Below are positions 7,817 to 16,026 of a stretch of 16,240 bases of DNA, piece after piece (the stretch's first letter is position 1; every line of letters begins with the position of its first letter). Source of the stretch: JAQICB01 sp046482735 (GTDB lineage Bacteria > Bacteroidota > Bacteroidia > Bacteroidales > UBA1715); NCBI GenBank assembly GCA_046482735.1, contig JAWOEL010000066.1, positions 1 to 16,240 of the forward strand, in the 5' to 3' direction. The translations under genes were made by a program, and so were the position numbers. Under the pieces are notes generated by a model. That model ran no database searches and was not told the DNA's origin. It saw only the letters and a program-made list of their open reading frames with translations.

Positions 7817-8869
7817 TTACTTTTTTGATGGCAAATCGTATTGTTTCTTATAAATCTCTGCTGTTTTTCTAATTTCTTGAATTACATCACGAAACGAAAA
7901 TGAAAGAGAGTCTTGTATTTTTGAATTATCAATATATGTTTTTTGATATGCTGCTTGTGCTGTTTGTGGAGACATTTTTGATGGTTTTCCTATCATATGT
8001 AATATCGAAGAAAACACCCTGCTTACTATCATTAGAAAGCATTTGGGGATATGTATACGTGGTTTCCGAACACCGAGTGTTTCTGCTATTACAGAACTAA
8101 CTGTTTTCATATCCACATTTTGTGCTGAAATTATAAATTTCTCGCCACTAACATCCGAAGCCATTAATTGTATCATACAATCGACCACATCGTGTACACT
8201 TACATACCCACTTACAGCTGATGTATATACAGAGCTGAAATTATACATTGTGGAAAACAATGCACCGCTGCTTTGGTTCCATTGTCCTGGTCCAATAACA
8301 ACTGATGGATTCACAATTACTGCAGGCAATCCTTCTGCTATACCTCTCTGAACCTCAAGCTCTCCCAAATATTTTGAATACCCATATGCAGATTTGGTTT
8401 TGGCGTGCACATCAAAATCATGTGTTTCTTGTAGCAACTCATTGTTTTCAGGTTTGCCGAGTGCTGCAATTGAGCTTATATAACACATTTTTTGCACATT
8501 GTGTTTCAAACAGGCATCTACCACATGTTGTGTTCCACAAGTATTTATGGTATACAGTTTCGCAGATTCATATGTATCAAAAGACACATATCCGGCACAA
8601 TGAAAAACAAAATCGGCACCTTCAATAGCATCGGAAATTTCTAGCATATTGGTAATATCTGCATACAACCAGGTAATATTTAAATGCAACAAATCGTCAC
8701 ATGAATATATGCGAAAAAAAGATTCTGCTTTCTGTTGCGATTTTGCATTTCGCACTATAGCTCGCACTTGCACACCTTGCTGAAGCAAAGCAATACATAA
8801 ATGTGCCCCAAGCAAACCGGAGGCACCTGTTATAGCAACAACCTTATGTCCAAAAAAGTTTTGTTCCAA
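7817..8869 (-). CDS. NAD-dependent epimerase/dehydratase, extended SDR
   Basis: 350 residues. A Rossmann NAD(P)-binding motif GASGLLG (15-21) and the SDR catalytic elements are clear: the conserved Ser region YISSIAALG (130-138) and YxxxK at Tyr162-Lys166. It resembles the dihydroflavonol-4-reductase-like branch of extended SDRs, which act on sugars, sterols or small aldehydes and ketones; substrate unknown. The start is a TTG at 8867-8869: an in-frame TAG lies two codons upstream and no Met precedes the Rossmann motif, so the choice is well constrained. It overlaps the end of the UPF0306 gene by 26 bases, implying translational coupling. No clear terminator follows. Confidence 0.85.
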   Translation of the reverse strand: MEQNFFGHKVVAITGASGLLGAHLCIALLQQGVQVRAIVRNAKSQQKAESFFRIYSCDDLLHLNITWLYADITNMLEISDAIEGADFVFHCAGYVSFDTYESAKLYTINTCGTQHVVDACLKHNVQKMCYISSIAALGKPENNELLQETHDFDVHAKTKSAYGYSKYLGELEVQRGIAEGLPAVIVNPSVVIGPGQWNQSSGALFSTMYNFSSVYTSAVSGYVSVHDVVDCMIQLMASDVSGEKFIISAQNVDMKTVSSVIAETLGVRKPRIHIPKCFLMIVSRVFSSILHMIGKPSKMSPQTAQAAYQKTYIDNSKIQDSLSFSFRDVIQEIRKTAEIYKKQYDLPSKK

Positions 8870-9281
8870 ATCCTAATGTGTTATCGGTGTATTTTGCATA
8901 ATCAATATGTATATGCCATATAGATGTTTTACGTATAATTGCATATGGAAATTTCTGTATATATTTCTTTTGTGCACGACGCAACATATCACCTGTGCAC
9001 GTCTCTAATGTTCCTTGAAATTGCAAGCCCTGCAATTTTCCTACAATTTTAGATTCAAGAACTATTGCTCCTGCAACTTTATTATTTTGCACACTATCTT
9101 GTATATGTTTTGTTTCATCATCACTTAATATATAAAAACATTCGGTTTGTGAATCAAACACATAAAAGGCATGTGCACACCAGGGTTCATTATGTGCACA
9201 TGTTGCCAATGTCAGCACATGATGTTTTTGTATAAAATCAATAATTTTGAAACGAGATGAATCACGCGATTTTTTAGTCAT
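8844..9281 (-). CDS. yhbP: UPF0306 (YhbP-like) flavin-binding split-barrel protein
   Basis: 145 residues from the chosen start. The sequence follows the E. coli YhbP pattern: HHVLTLATC near the N-terminus, WCAHAFYVFD, then VAGAIVLESKIVGKLQGLQFQGTLE, and the family ending DNTLGFGTKLFW. These proteins have the pyridoxamine-phosphate-oxidase-like split barrel that often binds FMN or heme; the biochemical activity of UPF0306 is not established. The frame is open to an ATG at 9308, nine codons further upstream, but I prefer the ATG at 9281 because it overlaps the histidine-kinase stop as ATGACTAA and because the extra residues are not part of the family. It is the middle gene of a coupled three-gene unit. 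Confidence 0.85.
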   Translation of the reverse strand: MTKKSRDSSRFKIIDFIQKHHVLTLATCAHNEPWCAHAFYVFDSQTECFYILSDDETKHIQDSVQNNKVAGAIVLESKIVGKLQGLQFQGTLETCTGDMLRRAQKKYIQKFPYAIIRKTSIWHIHIDYAKYTDNTLGFGTKLFWT

Positions 9282-10473
9282 GGGTATGTTCTTTTTCAGG
9301 TAGCACAATTGTTACACATGTTCCACAATCTTGTTCACTGTCAAAAGTAATATACCCACCTTGTTGTTCAATAAACTTTGTACTCAACTGCAAACCAATA
9401 CCCGTACCGGTATCATTATTTACCGCTGTGTGTACAGATTCTGAATTGCTCTGTGATGGCTGATTCATACCAATGCCAAAATCGAGAACCTGAATATACA
9501 CATACCCATTTGCCGCTTCAGCAGTTATACTTATTTCAGAATCAGGATAAGAAAATTTTATTGCATTGGTTATAACGTTTCGCAGCACAAATGCAAGTGT
9601 ATGCGGATTGACATATATAAAAAGATTCGCATCTATATCTGTGAAAATATGAATATGTTTGGTAAAACATGCCGCTTGTACTAATTCAAGCACCCCCGCA
9701 ACTATTTCAGATAAACTAACCGACATCGGAGATTGTGTGTCATGCGTATTTTTGGTCCAATCCAAAACATTATTAAATAACTGATAACTCTGATGTGCCG
9801 ATTCATGTATATACTGAATATATTCTAACATTTTATCCTGCGACAAGCTATTAAACTTTGTCAGCAATATTTCAGAAAAACCCATTAAAGTATTAAATGG
9901 ATTTTTTAATTCATGCGATACAATTGACGCAAATTTCTTATAATTATCAGCTTCACGCTTTTGCAATTCAAATTCGCGTTTAGCCTTCACTTCTCGTTTC
10001 AAAAAATGAGAAACATCCACTTCTGTAACAATCATCCGAGTCCAATTATCTTTATATTTTTCAGGAATTGTTACCGTAATTTGTGTTATAAATTTCTGAC
10101 CTTTTGTAGAATATTTTGAAGTAATATAGGTATACGAAAGATTTCCGGCATATAAATGCATTATCATTTGAAAAAAACGACTATATGTTTCATTCGCAAA
10201 AAAATGTCGTATTCCCTTACACAACTCTCTTTTTTCAGCTTCAAAAAAAGTCATTGCTTCGTTATTAACATCAATAACTTTAATTCTATCAATTAGTGCC
10301 GGAATAATGTGCGGATGATACGTAATATATTTTTCAATAGAACCAAAGGTATTTTCAATACGAGACAATTCAGCATACAACTCCGAAGCATCTTCGTACC
10401 ATATAGGAACACCACAGTTATTACATATTTCTGTTGTGTCAATTGTTTGTGTATGTAAAGAATTTATATGCAC
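9274..10473 (-). CDS. PAS-domain sensor histidine kinase
   Basis: 399 residues. Residues 20-150 form an N-terminal PAS-like sensor beginning CGVPIWYEDASELYAEL, with the IKVIDVNNEAMTFF signature. The kinase core follows: H-box SHELKNPFNTLMGFSE with phospho-acceptor His187, N-box RNVITNAIKFS (Asn303), G1 DFGIGM (331-336) and G2 GTGIGL (356-361). There is no membrane helix, so it is a cytoplasmic sensor. No response regulator is adjacent, making it an orphan kinase in this window. The start codon is GTG (10471-10473) after GGA; the first internal Met is at residue 73, inside the PAS domain, so the GTG is well supported. The stop overlaps the start of the UPF0306 gene. Confidence 0.9.
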   Translation of the reverse strand: MHINSLHTQTIDTTEICNNCGVPIWYEDASELYAELSRIENTFGSIEKYITYHPHIIPALIDRIKVIDVNNEAMTFFEAEKRELCKGIRHFFANETYSRFFQMIMHLYAGNLSYTYITSKYSTKGQKFITQITVTIPEKYKDNWTRMIVTEVDVSHFLKREVKAKREFELQKREADNYKKFASIVSHELKNPFNTLMGFSEILLTKFNSLSQDKMLEYIQYIHESAHQSYQLFNNVLDWTKNTHDTQSPMSVSLSEIVAGVLELVQAACFTKHIHIFTDIDANLFIYVNPHTLAFVLRNVITNAIKFSYPDSEISITAEAANGYVYIQVLDFGIGMNQPSQSNSESVHTAVNNDTGTGIGLQLSTKFIEQQGGYITFDSEQDCGTCVTIVLPEKEHTHD

Positions 10474-10486
10474 TCCATTTTTTTGG

Positions 10487-10517
10487 CAAAAATAGTATAT
10501 TAATATTACTTATCAAA
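10487..10517 (-). promoter_or_regulatory. Bacteroidota promoter for the kinase-UPF0306-epimerase operon
   Basis: Minus-strand TTTG (10514-10517), a 19-base spacer, then TATTTTTG (10487-10494): a textbook match to TTTG-N19-TAnnTTTG. It ends 13 bases before the GTG start, so the mRNA leader must be only a few bases long. Confidence 0.7.
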
Positions 10518-10536
10518 CTCTTATCTGATGATGTTA

Positions 10537-12540
10537 TTATGCTCCGTGCATCATTTTTTTAATACCGGGAGACAATACAAACAAAAACACAGCCGATGCA
10601 ATTGCTATAAGACCTAGCGTGTAAAACACAGACGTAAACTGCAACAAATTAGACAATGAATACTTCGTGGTAAACGACATAGTACTGGCATCATTAGAAA
10701 TATATCCTTTTTGCTGTGCTTTGTTATACGCATGGTCACCTACATCAATCATATGCTCAACCCCTTGTTGAAAAGCTTGTTTAAGTATTTTTCTATAACC
10801 GACAGAATCTTTAACTATACGTGATATATTTAAGTTTTGATATTCCGTATATGATGAATCAAGAATTTGAGCATAATCAAACACATCAACATCATCTATC
10901 GAATACAAGTTATTTCCCTGCACAAGAATAGATTCAAAACCTTTTTGCAGTGTAGTAGAAATAAGACTTTTGTATTGAGCAGAAAATTCTTTTTTATACA
11001 AGCTGTCATGTAAAATTGCAGTATTTTCTGTGTGCAAAATACTGTCTTTATAGAAAAATGCATGAGAATAATTTGTTTCTATTGTTTCCCACATAACATC
11101 AGCAGAGGTTTCCTGCACCGACGTTGTTTGTGCAATAAATCCACCAACATGATGTGCCATAGCATTTGCCAAAAACCATGCTCCCAATATCATACCCACA
11201 ATTTTTGGCGACGCCAAACGCGTAACCATGGACAGCCCGATTGGCGACAAACACAATTCACCCATAGTTTGCAGCAAATAACTACCTATAAGAAAAATCA
11301 TAGGAACAGTAGCCGCAAACAACATATAGTTATACGTATCTGCATGAAGGAGCAACTCCGTTTGTGAAGTAAAATATGGTGCAAATCCCAACAAAACAAA
11401 CCCTACGCCTAAAAGTAATATACCAAGAGAAAATTTAACCGGTGTATTTGGTTCACGTTTTTTTCTGGCAAGTTTAAGCCATAACACAGTAAATGGAGTT
11501 GCCAATAGCAAAATAAACAAAGGATTAACAGACTGAAATAAAGATGCGGGCACCTGCCAGTCAAATATATGTCTGTCTACATTTCCATATGTAAATAACG
11601 TAAGAGAAGAGCCTGCTTGCTCAAAAAATGCCCAGAAAAGCACGGTAAATAATAACAGAATAAGCACCACAAACAATCTTTCTCGTTCAATTTTCGGACT
11701 TACTAGTGCTTTTATAAAAATAAATAACAACACAGCACCGGCAAACGGAGTAAGCACATATGACATTATTTCATAATGCTTTACCAACAAGGCAATAAAC
11801 CCAACAAAAATAATACTGAGAATATATATTATAGATTCTATAGAAAGACCAACAAAAAAACGCTTCTGCAATTTTTCTTTCTGTGGTGGTTCACCTATAC
11901 GTGCAGGTATGTTCTTTTTTTCTATTCCCTCCGAAGTGGTAATTAACTGTTCTTTAAATTCCAATAAATATTTATAACGATAAAAAATAATTAAGCCTGC
12001 AATCATGCCAAATCCGGCAAGGCCAAATCCATAGTGCCAGCCAACCATCTCTCCCAACATACCGCAAGCTAGTGGCGACAAAAATGCTCCTAAATTAACT
12101 CCCATATAAAATATGGTAAAACCACCATCTCTGCGAATATCATTTTTATCATACAACTCCCCCACAATAGATGATATATTAGGTTTGAAAAACCCATTGC
12201 CAAGAATCAAAAAAGCTAAAGCTGTATACAACCAAAATTCGGTTTCTATAGCCATTACAAAATGACCTATCGCCATTAAAATTGCTCCCCAAATAACTGC
12301 TTTTTTGTGCCCCAAAAACTTATCTGCCACTATACCACCAATAAAAGGGGTGGCATACACCAATGCTCCATACGCGGCATAAATACCGTAAGCAATAGCA
12401 CTTTTTTCGGGTTCGAGAATGTGTTCAAATAACTGCTTGGTTAGATACAAAATAAGCAACGCTCGCATTCCATAAAAACTGAAACGTTCCCACATTTCAG
12501 TAAAAAATAACATGACAAGAGCTTTGGGATGTTTATCCAT
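10537..12540 (-). CDS. Proton-dependent oligopeptide transporter (POT/PTR family, MFS)
   Basis: 667 residues, longer than the roughly 450-550 usual for bacterial POTs. The N-terminus FFTEMWERFSFYGMRALLILYL holds the ExxERF proton-coupling motif (Glu15, Glu18, Arg19), and GNGFFKPNISSIVGELY is the PTR2 signature; a dozen or more hydrophobic helices are evident. It imports di- and tripeptides with protons at the inner membrane. The unusual part is a hydrophilic block of about 152 residues (about 470-621) between the AMAHHVGGFIA helix and the final helix TSVFYTLGLIAIASAVFLFVL. It is rich in Asp, Ser, Tyr and Lys and is likely outside the membrane, on the periplasmic side by topology count. The gene is transcribed divergently from tRNA-Leu. 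Confidence 0.92.
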   Translation of the reverse strand: MDKHPKALVMLFFTEMWERFSFYGMRALLILYLTKQLFEHILEPEKSAIAYGIYAAYGALVYATPFIGGIVADKFLGHKKAVIWGAILMAIGHFVMAIETEFWLYTALAFLILGNGFFKPNISSIVGELYDKNDIRRDGGFTIFYMGVNLGAFLSPLACGMLGEMVGWHYGFGLAGFGMIAGLIIFYRYKYLLEFKEQLITTSEGIEKKNIPARIGEPPQKEKLQKRFFVGLSIESIIYILSIIFVGFIALLVKHYEIMSYVLTPFAGAVLLFIFIKALVSPKIERERLFVVLILLLFTVLFWAFFEQAGSSLTLFTYGNVDRHIFDWQVPASLFQSVNPLFILLLATPFTVLWLKLARKKREPNTPVKFSLGILLLGVGFVLLGFAPYFTSQTELLLHADTYNYMLFAATVPMIFLIGSYLLQTMGELCLSPIGLSMVTRLASPKIVGMILGAWFLANAMAHHVGGFIAQTTSVQETSADVMWETIETNYSHAFFYKDSILHTENTAILHDSLYKKEFSAQYKSLISTTLQKGFESILVQGNNLYSIDDVDVFDYAQILDSSYTEYQNLNISRIVKDSVGYRKILKQAFQQGVEHMIDVGDHAYNKAQQKGYISNDASTMSFTTKYSLSNLLQFTSVFYTLGLIAIASAVFLFVLSPGIKKMMHGA

Positions 12541-12561
12541 ACTGTAACTGTTTTTTTAATA

Positions 12562-12569
12562 CAAAATTA
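12562..12569 (-). promoter_or_regulatory. -7 box candidate for the POT transporter
   Basis: Minus-strand TAATTTTG fits TAnnTTTG exactly, 21 bases before the ATG. I find no good TTG element at the expected upstream distance, so the assignment is partial. Confidence 0.45.
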
Positions 12570-12594
12570 CTATTTTTTTGTATTCATGTAACTT

Positions 12595-12628
12595 TTTGTT
12601 CATGTTTCTAAAAAATATTGTATTTTTG
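12595..12628 (+). promoter_or_regulatory. Bacteroidota promoter for tRNA-Leu
   Basis: TTTG (12595-12598), a 22-base spacer and TATTTTTG (12621-12628), ending 13 bases before the mature tRNA 5' end. It has the same layout as the promoter of the first GH8 gene. Confidence 0.65.
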
Positions 12629-12641
12629 CAGTGTCTTTTTA

Positions 12642-12725
12642 GCCCAAGTGTTGGAATTGGTAGACAAGCATGGTTGAGGGCCATGTGCTCGTTTGAGCGT
12701 GCAGGTTCAACTCCTGTCTTGGGCA
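12642..12725 (+). tRNA. tRNA-Leu (anticodon GAG)
   Basis: A complete class II cloverleaf can be drawn by hand. The acceptor stem pairs GCCCAAG with CTTGGGC, with discriminator A. The anticodon stem CATGG/CCATG encloses TTGAGGG, with anticodon GAG at 12676-12678. A long variable arm (GCTC-GTTT-GAGC) is typical of Leu/Ser tRNAs, and the T stem GCAGG/CCTGT has the loop TTCAACT. It reads CUC and CUU. The 3' CCA is not encoded and must be added. A run of eight T (12727-12734) follows at once and probably ends transcription. Confidence 0.96.
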
Positions 12726-12726
12726 C

Positions 12727-12734
12727 TTTTTTTT
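12727..12734 (+). terminator. T-run terminator after tRNA-Leu
   Basis: Eight consecutive T one base after the tRNA acceptor stem. The folded tRNA can serve as the hairpin for intrinsic termination. Confidence 0.5.
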
Positions 12735-13012
12735 CCGTTTCTCTCTATTGCATATCATACACAAATTTTCATATTATATTTTTTCAATAATAAAATGTGA
12801 TTTTTCTTTTTAAAAAAACATATTTTTTATATTTTAGTACATTAGAATATTTTGTAATAAAATTTACCTAAATAAATTAATTACTTGCACTAAATATGAG
12901 TAGTGATTTTCAACATACATATATTATAATTAGTTTAAAAATCATGGTAAAACTTCATCTGTGTATGATCGCTAATAAGTTATAAGCATAAAAAAAATAA
13001 AAAAACAGACAT
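12735..13012. other. AT-rich gap upstream of the modular GH8 gene
   Basis: This 278-base stretch must hold the promoter of the GH8 gene, yet no TAnnTTTG box is present; the nearest, GAATATTTTG around 12846-12855, is one base off in spacing. No small gene or strong hairpin seen. The gene may use a different sigma factor or an activator. Confidence 0.4.
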
Positions 13013-15697
13013 ATGAAAAAAATCGTATTATCACTCATTTTATTCATCATAGGGTATATAACTATAGCACAAGAATATGCTTATCCACAAAGTCAAAATT
13101 ATCCATACGGATATATGTCGAGTTCTATAACATCTGCAGATGCAACAGCTGAATATGAATCATGGATAGAAGATTATTATGTAGAATGCTCATCTACCGA
13201 AGCACGGATTGATGATAACGGAATAACCGTATCGGAAGGAATTGGATATGGCTTGGTTATAACAGCTTATGCTGGCGATAAAGAAAAATTTGATAAATTA
13301 CTTACGTATTATAACAAGCGAAAAAACGGTAACGGCGTTATGGATTGGGAATTCCAAGGCTGCAACGAATCGCCTTCGGATGGTGGTGCAGCAACCGATG
13401 GTGATCTGGATGCAGCAATGGGAATGTTAGTTGCAGTACACCAATGGCCGGGACAAGGTTATGAACAGGATTTTGAATCGCTTGCCAGTGCTATGCGAAA
13501 TAGCGAATTTACTGATTGTGGATTTATCCTACAAAAACCGGGAGATGCATGGGGAGGATGTGATTGTACTAATCCGAGCTACTACGCACCCGGATATTAC
13601 CGTGCATTTGCTGCATATTACGAAGAAAAAGAAGATAACGATAATGCTTCGTGGTGGTCTCAAGCTGCAGACGATGCATATGTGGTTTTATTTGCTAATC
13701 AACATGACCAAAGCGGATTGGTAACTGCATGGACAAACTCATCTGGTGCCGCGGGACCTTGTGGTGGTCAGGTTGACGGAGGCGGAGGCTCTGGAACATA
13801 CCAATATGACGCCTGCAGAACTCCATGGAGAATTGCCACAGATTATTTATGGTGGGGCAATTCTGATGCTGAAACATTCCTGACTCCCATGGTTGATTTT
13901 GTAAATACTGATGTTGGTGGTATTACAGAGGTTGTAGATGGATATGATCACGACGGCACCCCAACAGGTGAATGGCAAAATGTACCTTTTGTCGGTTCTT
14001 TTGCTCTTGCTGCAATGGCTGTAGACCAAACCAGCACCGACAGTTTTTTAAGCGAATTGGCACGTATGTCTGGTGACAATTACTTCAACACCTGCCTCTC
14101 TGTTATGTATAAATTTTTAGCAACCGGAAATTTTTGGAATCCTTATGGTGAAGACCCGGGGCCAACATGCTCACAGGTCAATTTAGGTTCGGGACTCTCT
14201 TTGTGCGGTATTGGTTCTGCAGAATTACATGCAGGTATTCCTAGTGCACAAAACAGAACATTTACCTGGTATAGAAACGATGCTCAACTAAACTCGGGTA
14301 CAGAGAATACATATACTGTTGATCAAGAAGGAACATACAAGGTTATTATGGATTCAGCAGGTGTTTGCTCATCTGAATCATCAGTTACAATAACAGCTTC
14401 AATTCCTCAAGTTGATTTAGGACCAGATGTTACATTAAATACAGGCATAACGTTAGATGCCGGTGTTTCAGGAAATGGATTAGAATACACTTGGTATAAA
14501 AACAACACCGTATTATCGGGAGAAACAGAAAAAACAGTAGCAATAACAGAGGTAGGTACATATAAAGTTGAAGTTTCCGCTACAGGATGCGATATGCAAT
14601 CAGATGAAATTATTGTAGAAGAATCACCATATATAAGTAAAACATCAAGTTCTATTGATGTTGATGGAGAAATAGATCCTGCTTATGAACAATTTCGTGA
14701 TTTATCAATAGAATTATCCGGAACTATTGGAACACCTGACATAGATGCTTCTTGGGCAGGATTATGGAATGATGAACATCTTTACATCTTAGTAAAGGTT
14801 ACGGACGAAACTATAAGTACATCTGCGGGAGAATGGTATAACAACGACGGTGTGGAATTTTTTATTGATGGCGACAACAGCAAAAACAGCAGTTATGATG
14901 GCAACAATGACTTTCAATGGGGATTTGTGGCAACGGGAACTACTGTAAATGCAGGCGGGAGCAATCCGGATAATTCTACAAGCGGCATAGAATTTACAAC
15001 TACCACAACTACTGACGGATATAATATAGAAATAGCTATTCCCTGGTCTACAATCAACATTACACCACATATTAATGATATAATAGGTCTTGATATTGCG
15101 GTAAATGACAATGATGGTTCTGGAAGAGAAAACAAAATTGCATGGCATGCTACAGTTGATGACGGATGGCAAGACCCCTCAATATTTGGTGAAGTTTTGC
15201 TCACAGAAGAACAAACAACTGAACCACTCCAAACACAAACAGTACAACTAAACCAAGGATGGAATATGGTGTCTTTCTGGGTACTACCTGAAGATGCAGC
15301 TATTGAATCTGTTTTTGCTCCACTTGGAGATAATCTTGTACAGATAAAAACACAAAACTCCATATATATACCGGGTATAAACGACGCATATAATACGCTT
15401 AGCACAATAGAAATCGGAAAAGGCTATATGGTATATCTAAATAGTCCGGAGACTCTTACAATAGAAGGAACCCCAACCGATGCAATGAGCACATCATTAC
15501 ATGAAGGATGGAATCTTGTAGGCTACCCTTTTGAAAATGAAAATGACATACAAACTATCATCAATCCAATTAGTTCGCAGGTTTCATCAATTAAAAATTT
15601 TGAAGGTGAATATGGTGGAAACGGAGATTTAATAAATATGCAAGCTGGAAAAGCATATTTTATACAAGTAACTGAAGACACTATATTGGATTTTTAA
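13013..15697 (+). CDS. Secreted modular GH8 enzyme with Ig-like, CBM9-like and GWN-repeat domains
   Basis: 894 residues. A signal peptide covers residues 1-19 or 1-20. The GH8 catalytic domain spans about 21-380, with proton-donor Glu75 in VSEGIGYG and the family signature ATDGDLDAA at 127-135. Two Ig-like domains follow (about 384-462 and 466-535), each with a TWY.N core and EGTYKV or VGTYKV. Residues 540-731 match the CBM9-like fold (DGEIDPAYE, WAGLWNDEHLYILVKVTDE, DGVEFFIDGD, IEIAIPWSTI), a family that binds cellulose, xylan or sugar ends. The C-terminus (741-894) has two related segments, QGWNMVSFWV and EGWNLVGYPF, a module seen at the ends of secreted Bacteroidota proteins. I do not see a classic type IX sorting domain, so surface versus free export is open. 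A free-standing gene, paralogous to the GH8 at 2603-3841; likely role is extracellular beta-glucan hydrolysis with substrate tethering. Confidence 0.92.
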   Translation: MKKIVLSLILFIIGYITIAQEYAYPQSQNYPYGYMSSSITSADATAEYESWIEDYYVECSSTEARIDDNGITVSEGIGYGLVITAYAGDKEKFDKLLTYYNKRKNGNGVMDWEFQGCNESPSDGGAATDGDLDAAMGMLVAVHQWPGQGYEQDFESLASAMRNSEFTDCGFILQKPGDAWGGCDCTNPSYYAPGYYRAFAAYYEEKEDNDNASWWSQAADDAYVVLFANQHDQSGLVTAWTNSSGAAGPCGGQVDGGGGSGTYQYDACRTPWRIATDYLWWGNSDAETFLTPMVDFVNTDVGGITEVVDGYDHDGTPTGEWQNVPFVGSFALAAMAVDQTSTDSFLSELARMSGDNYFNTCLSVMYKFLATGNFWNPYGEDPGPTCSQVNLGSGLSLCGIGSAELHAGIPSAQNRTFTWYRNDAQLNSGTENTYTVDQEGTYKVIMDSAGVCSSESSVTITASIPQVDLGPDVTLNTGITLDAGVSGNGLEYTWYKNNTVLSGETEKTVAITEVGTYKVEVSATGCDMQSDEIIVEESPYISKTSSSIDVDGEIDPAYEQFRDLSIELSGTIGTPDIDASWAGLWNDEHLYILVKVTDETISTSAGEWYNNDGVEFFIDGDNSKNSSYDGNNDFQWGFVATGTTVNAGGSNPDNSTSGIEFTTTTTTDGYNIEIAIPWSTINITPHINDIIGLDIAVNDNDGSGRENKIAWHATVDDGWQDPSIFGEVLLTEEQTTEPLQTQTVQLNQGWNMVSFWVLPEDAAIESVFAPLGDNLVQIKTQNSIYIPGINDAYNTLSTIEIGKGYMVYLNSPETLTIEGTPTDAMSTSLHEGWNLVGYPFENENDIQTIINPISSQVSSIKNFEGEYGGNGDLINMQAGKAYFIQVTEDTILDF

Positions 15698-15742
15698 AAT
15701 TTGCTATTTATGTGTGTGAGTCACAAATAATATATACTATTG

Positions 15743-15775
15743 AATAGGAGGAGCATTAATTTCGCTCTTCCTATT
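15743..15775 (+). terminator. Hairpin terminator after the modular GH8 gene
   Basis: Arms AATAGGAGGAGC (15743-15754) and GCTCTTCCTATT (15764-15775) pair over 12 positions with one G-U wobble around a 9-base loop. It lies 45 bases after the stop codon. The 3' tail is only weakly U-rich, so it could act mainly in mRNA 3' protection. Confidence 0.6.
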
Positions 15776-16026
15776 TCACAATTTATATAACAGAACAAAC
15801 TGTTACTTCCTATATTGAAATACAAATACCGCACGACATATCTTTTCGAAATCAACAGAGAGATAACACATAATAAAATTACATTGGCGACTCTGTTTCT
15901 GTATAATATATTTATCGCCCAAACTAAAATACACAGAAAACTCTCATATATAGATAACACAAGACTGTTCCGATACCAGACAGTATTCGTGAAATACCTA
16001 TAAACGTGAGTTCGATATAATTTTTG
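15776..16026. other. Gene-free AT-rich stretch
   Basis: No coding region with convincing composition. Short open frames on both strands have no recognisable motifs. It leads into the inverted repeat pair that occupies the rest of the window. Confidence 0.4.

Noticed and set aside
12578..12790. A 70-residue plus-strand protein
   Set aside because: It contains the complete tRNA-Leu gene in the middle and has no protein motif.
14789..15405. Minus-strand open frames of 127 and 163 codons inside the modular GH8 gene
   Set aside because: They are opposite a clear CBM9-like coding region and look like unconstrained antisense frames.
15240..15697. Type IX secretion C-terminal domain
   Set aside because: The characteristic Lys-rich beta-sheet ending of that domain is absent; the region is instead two GWN repeats.
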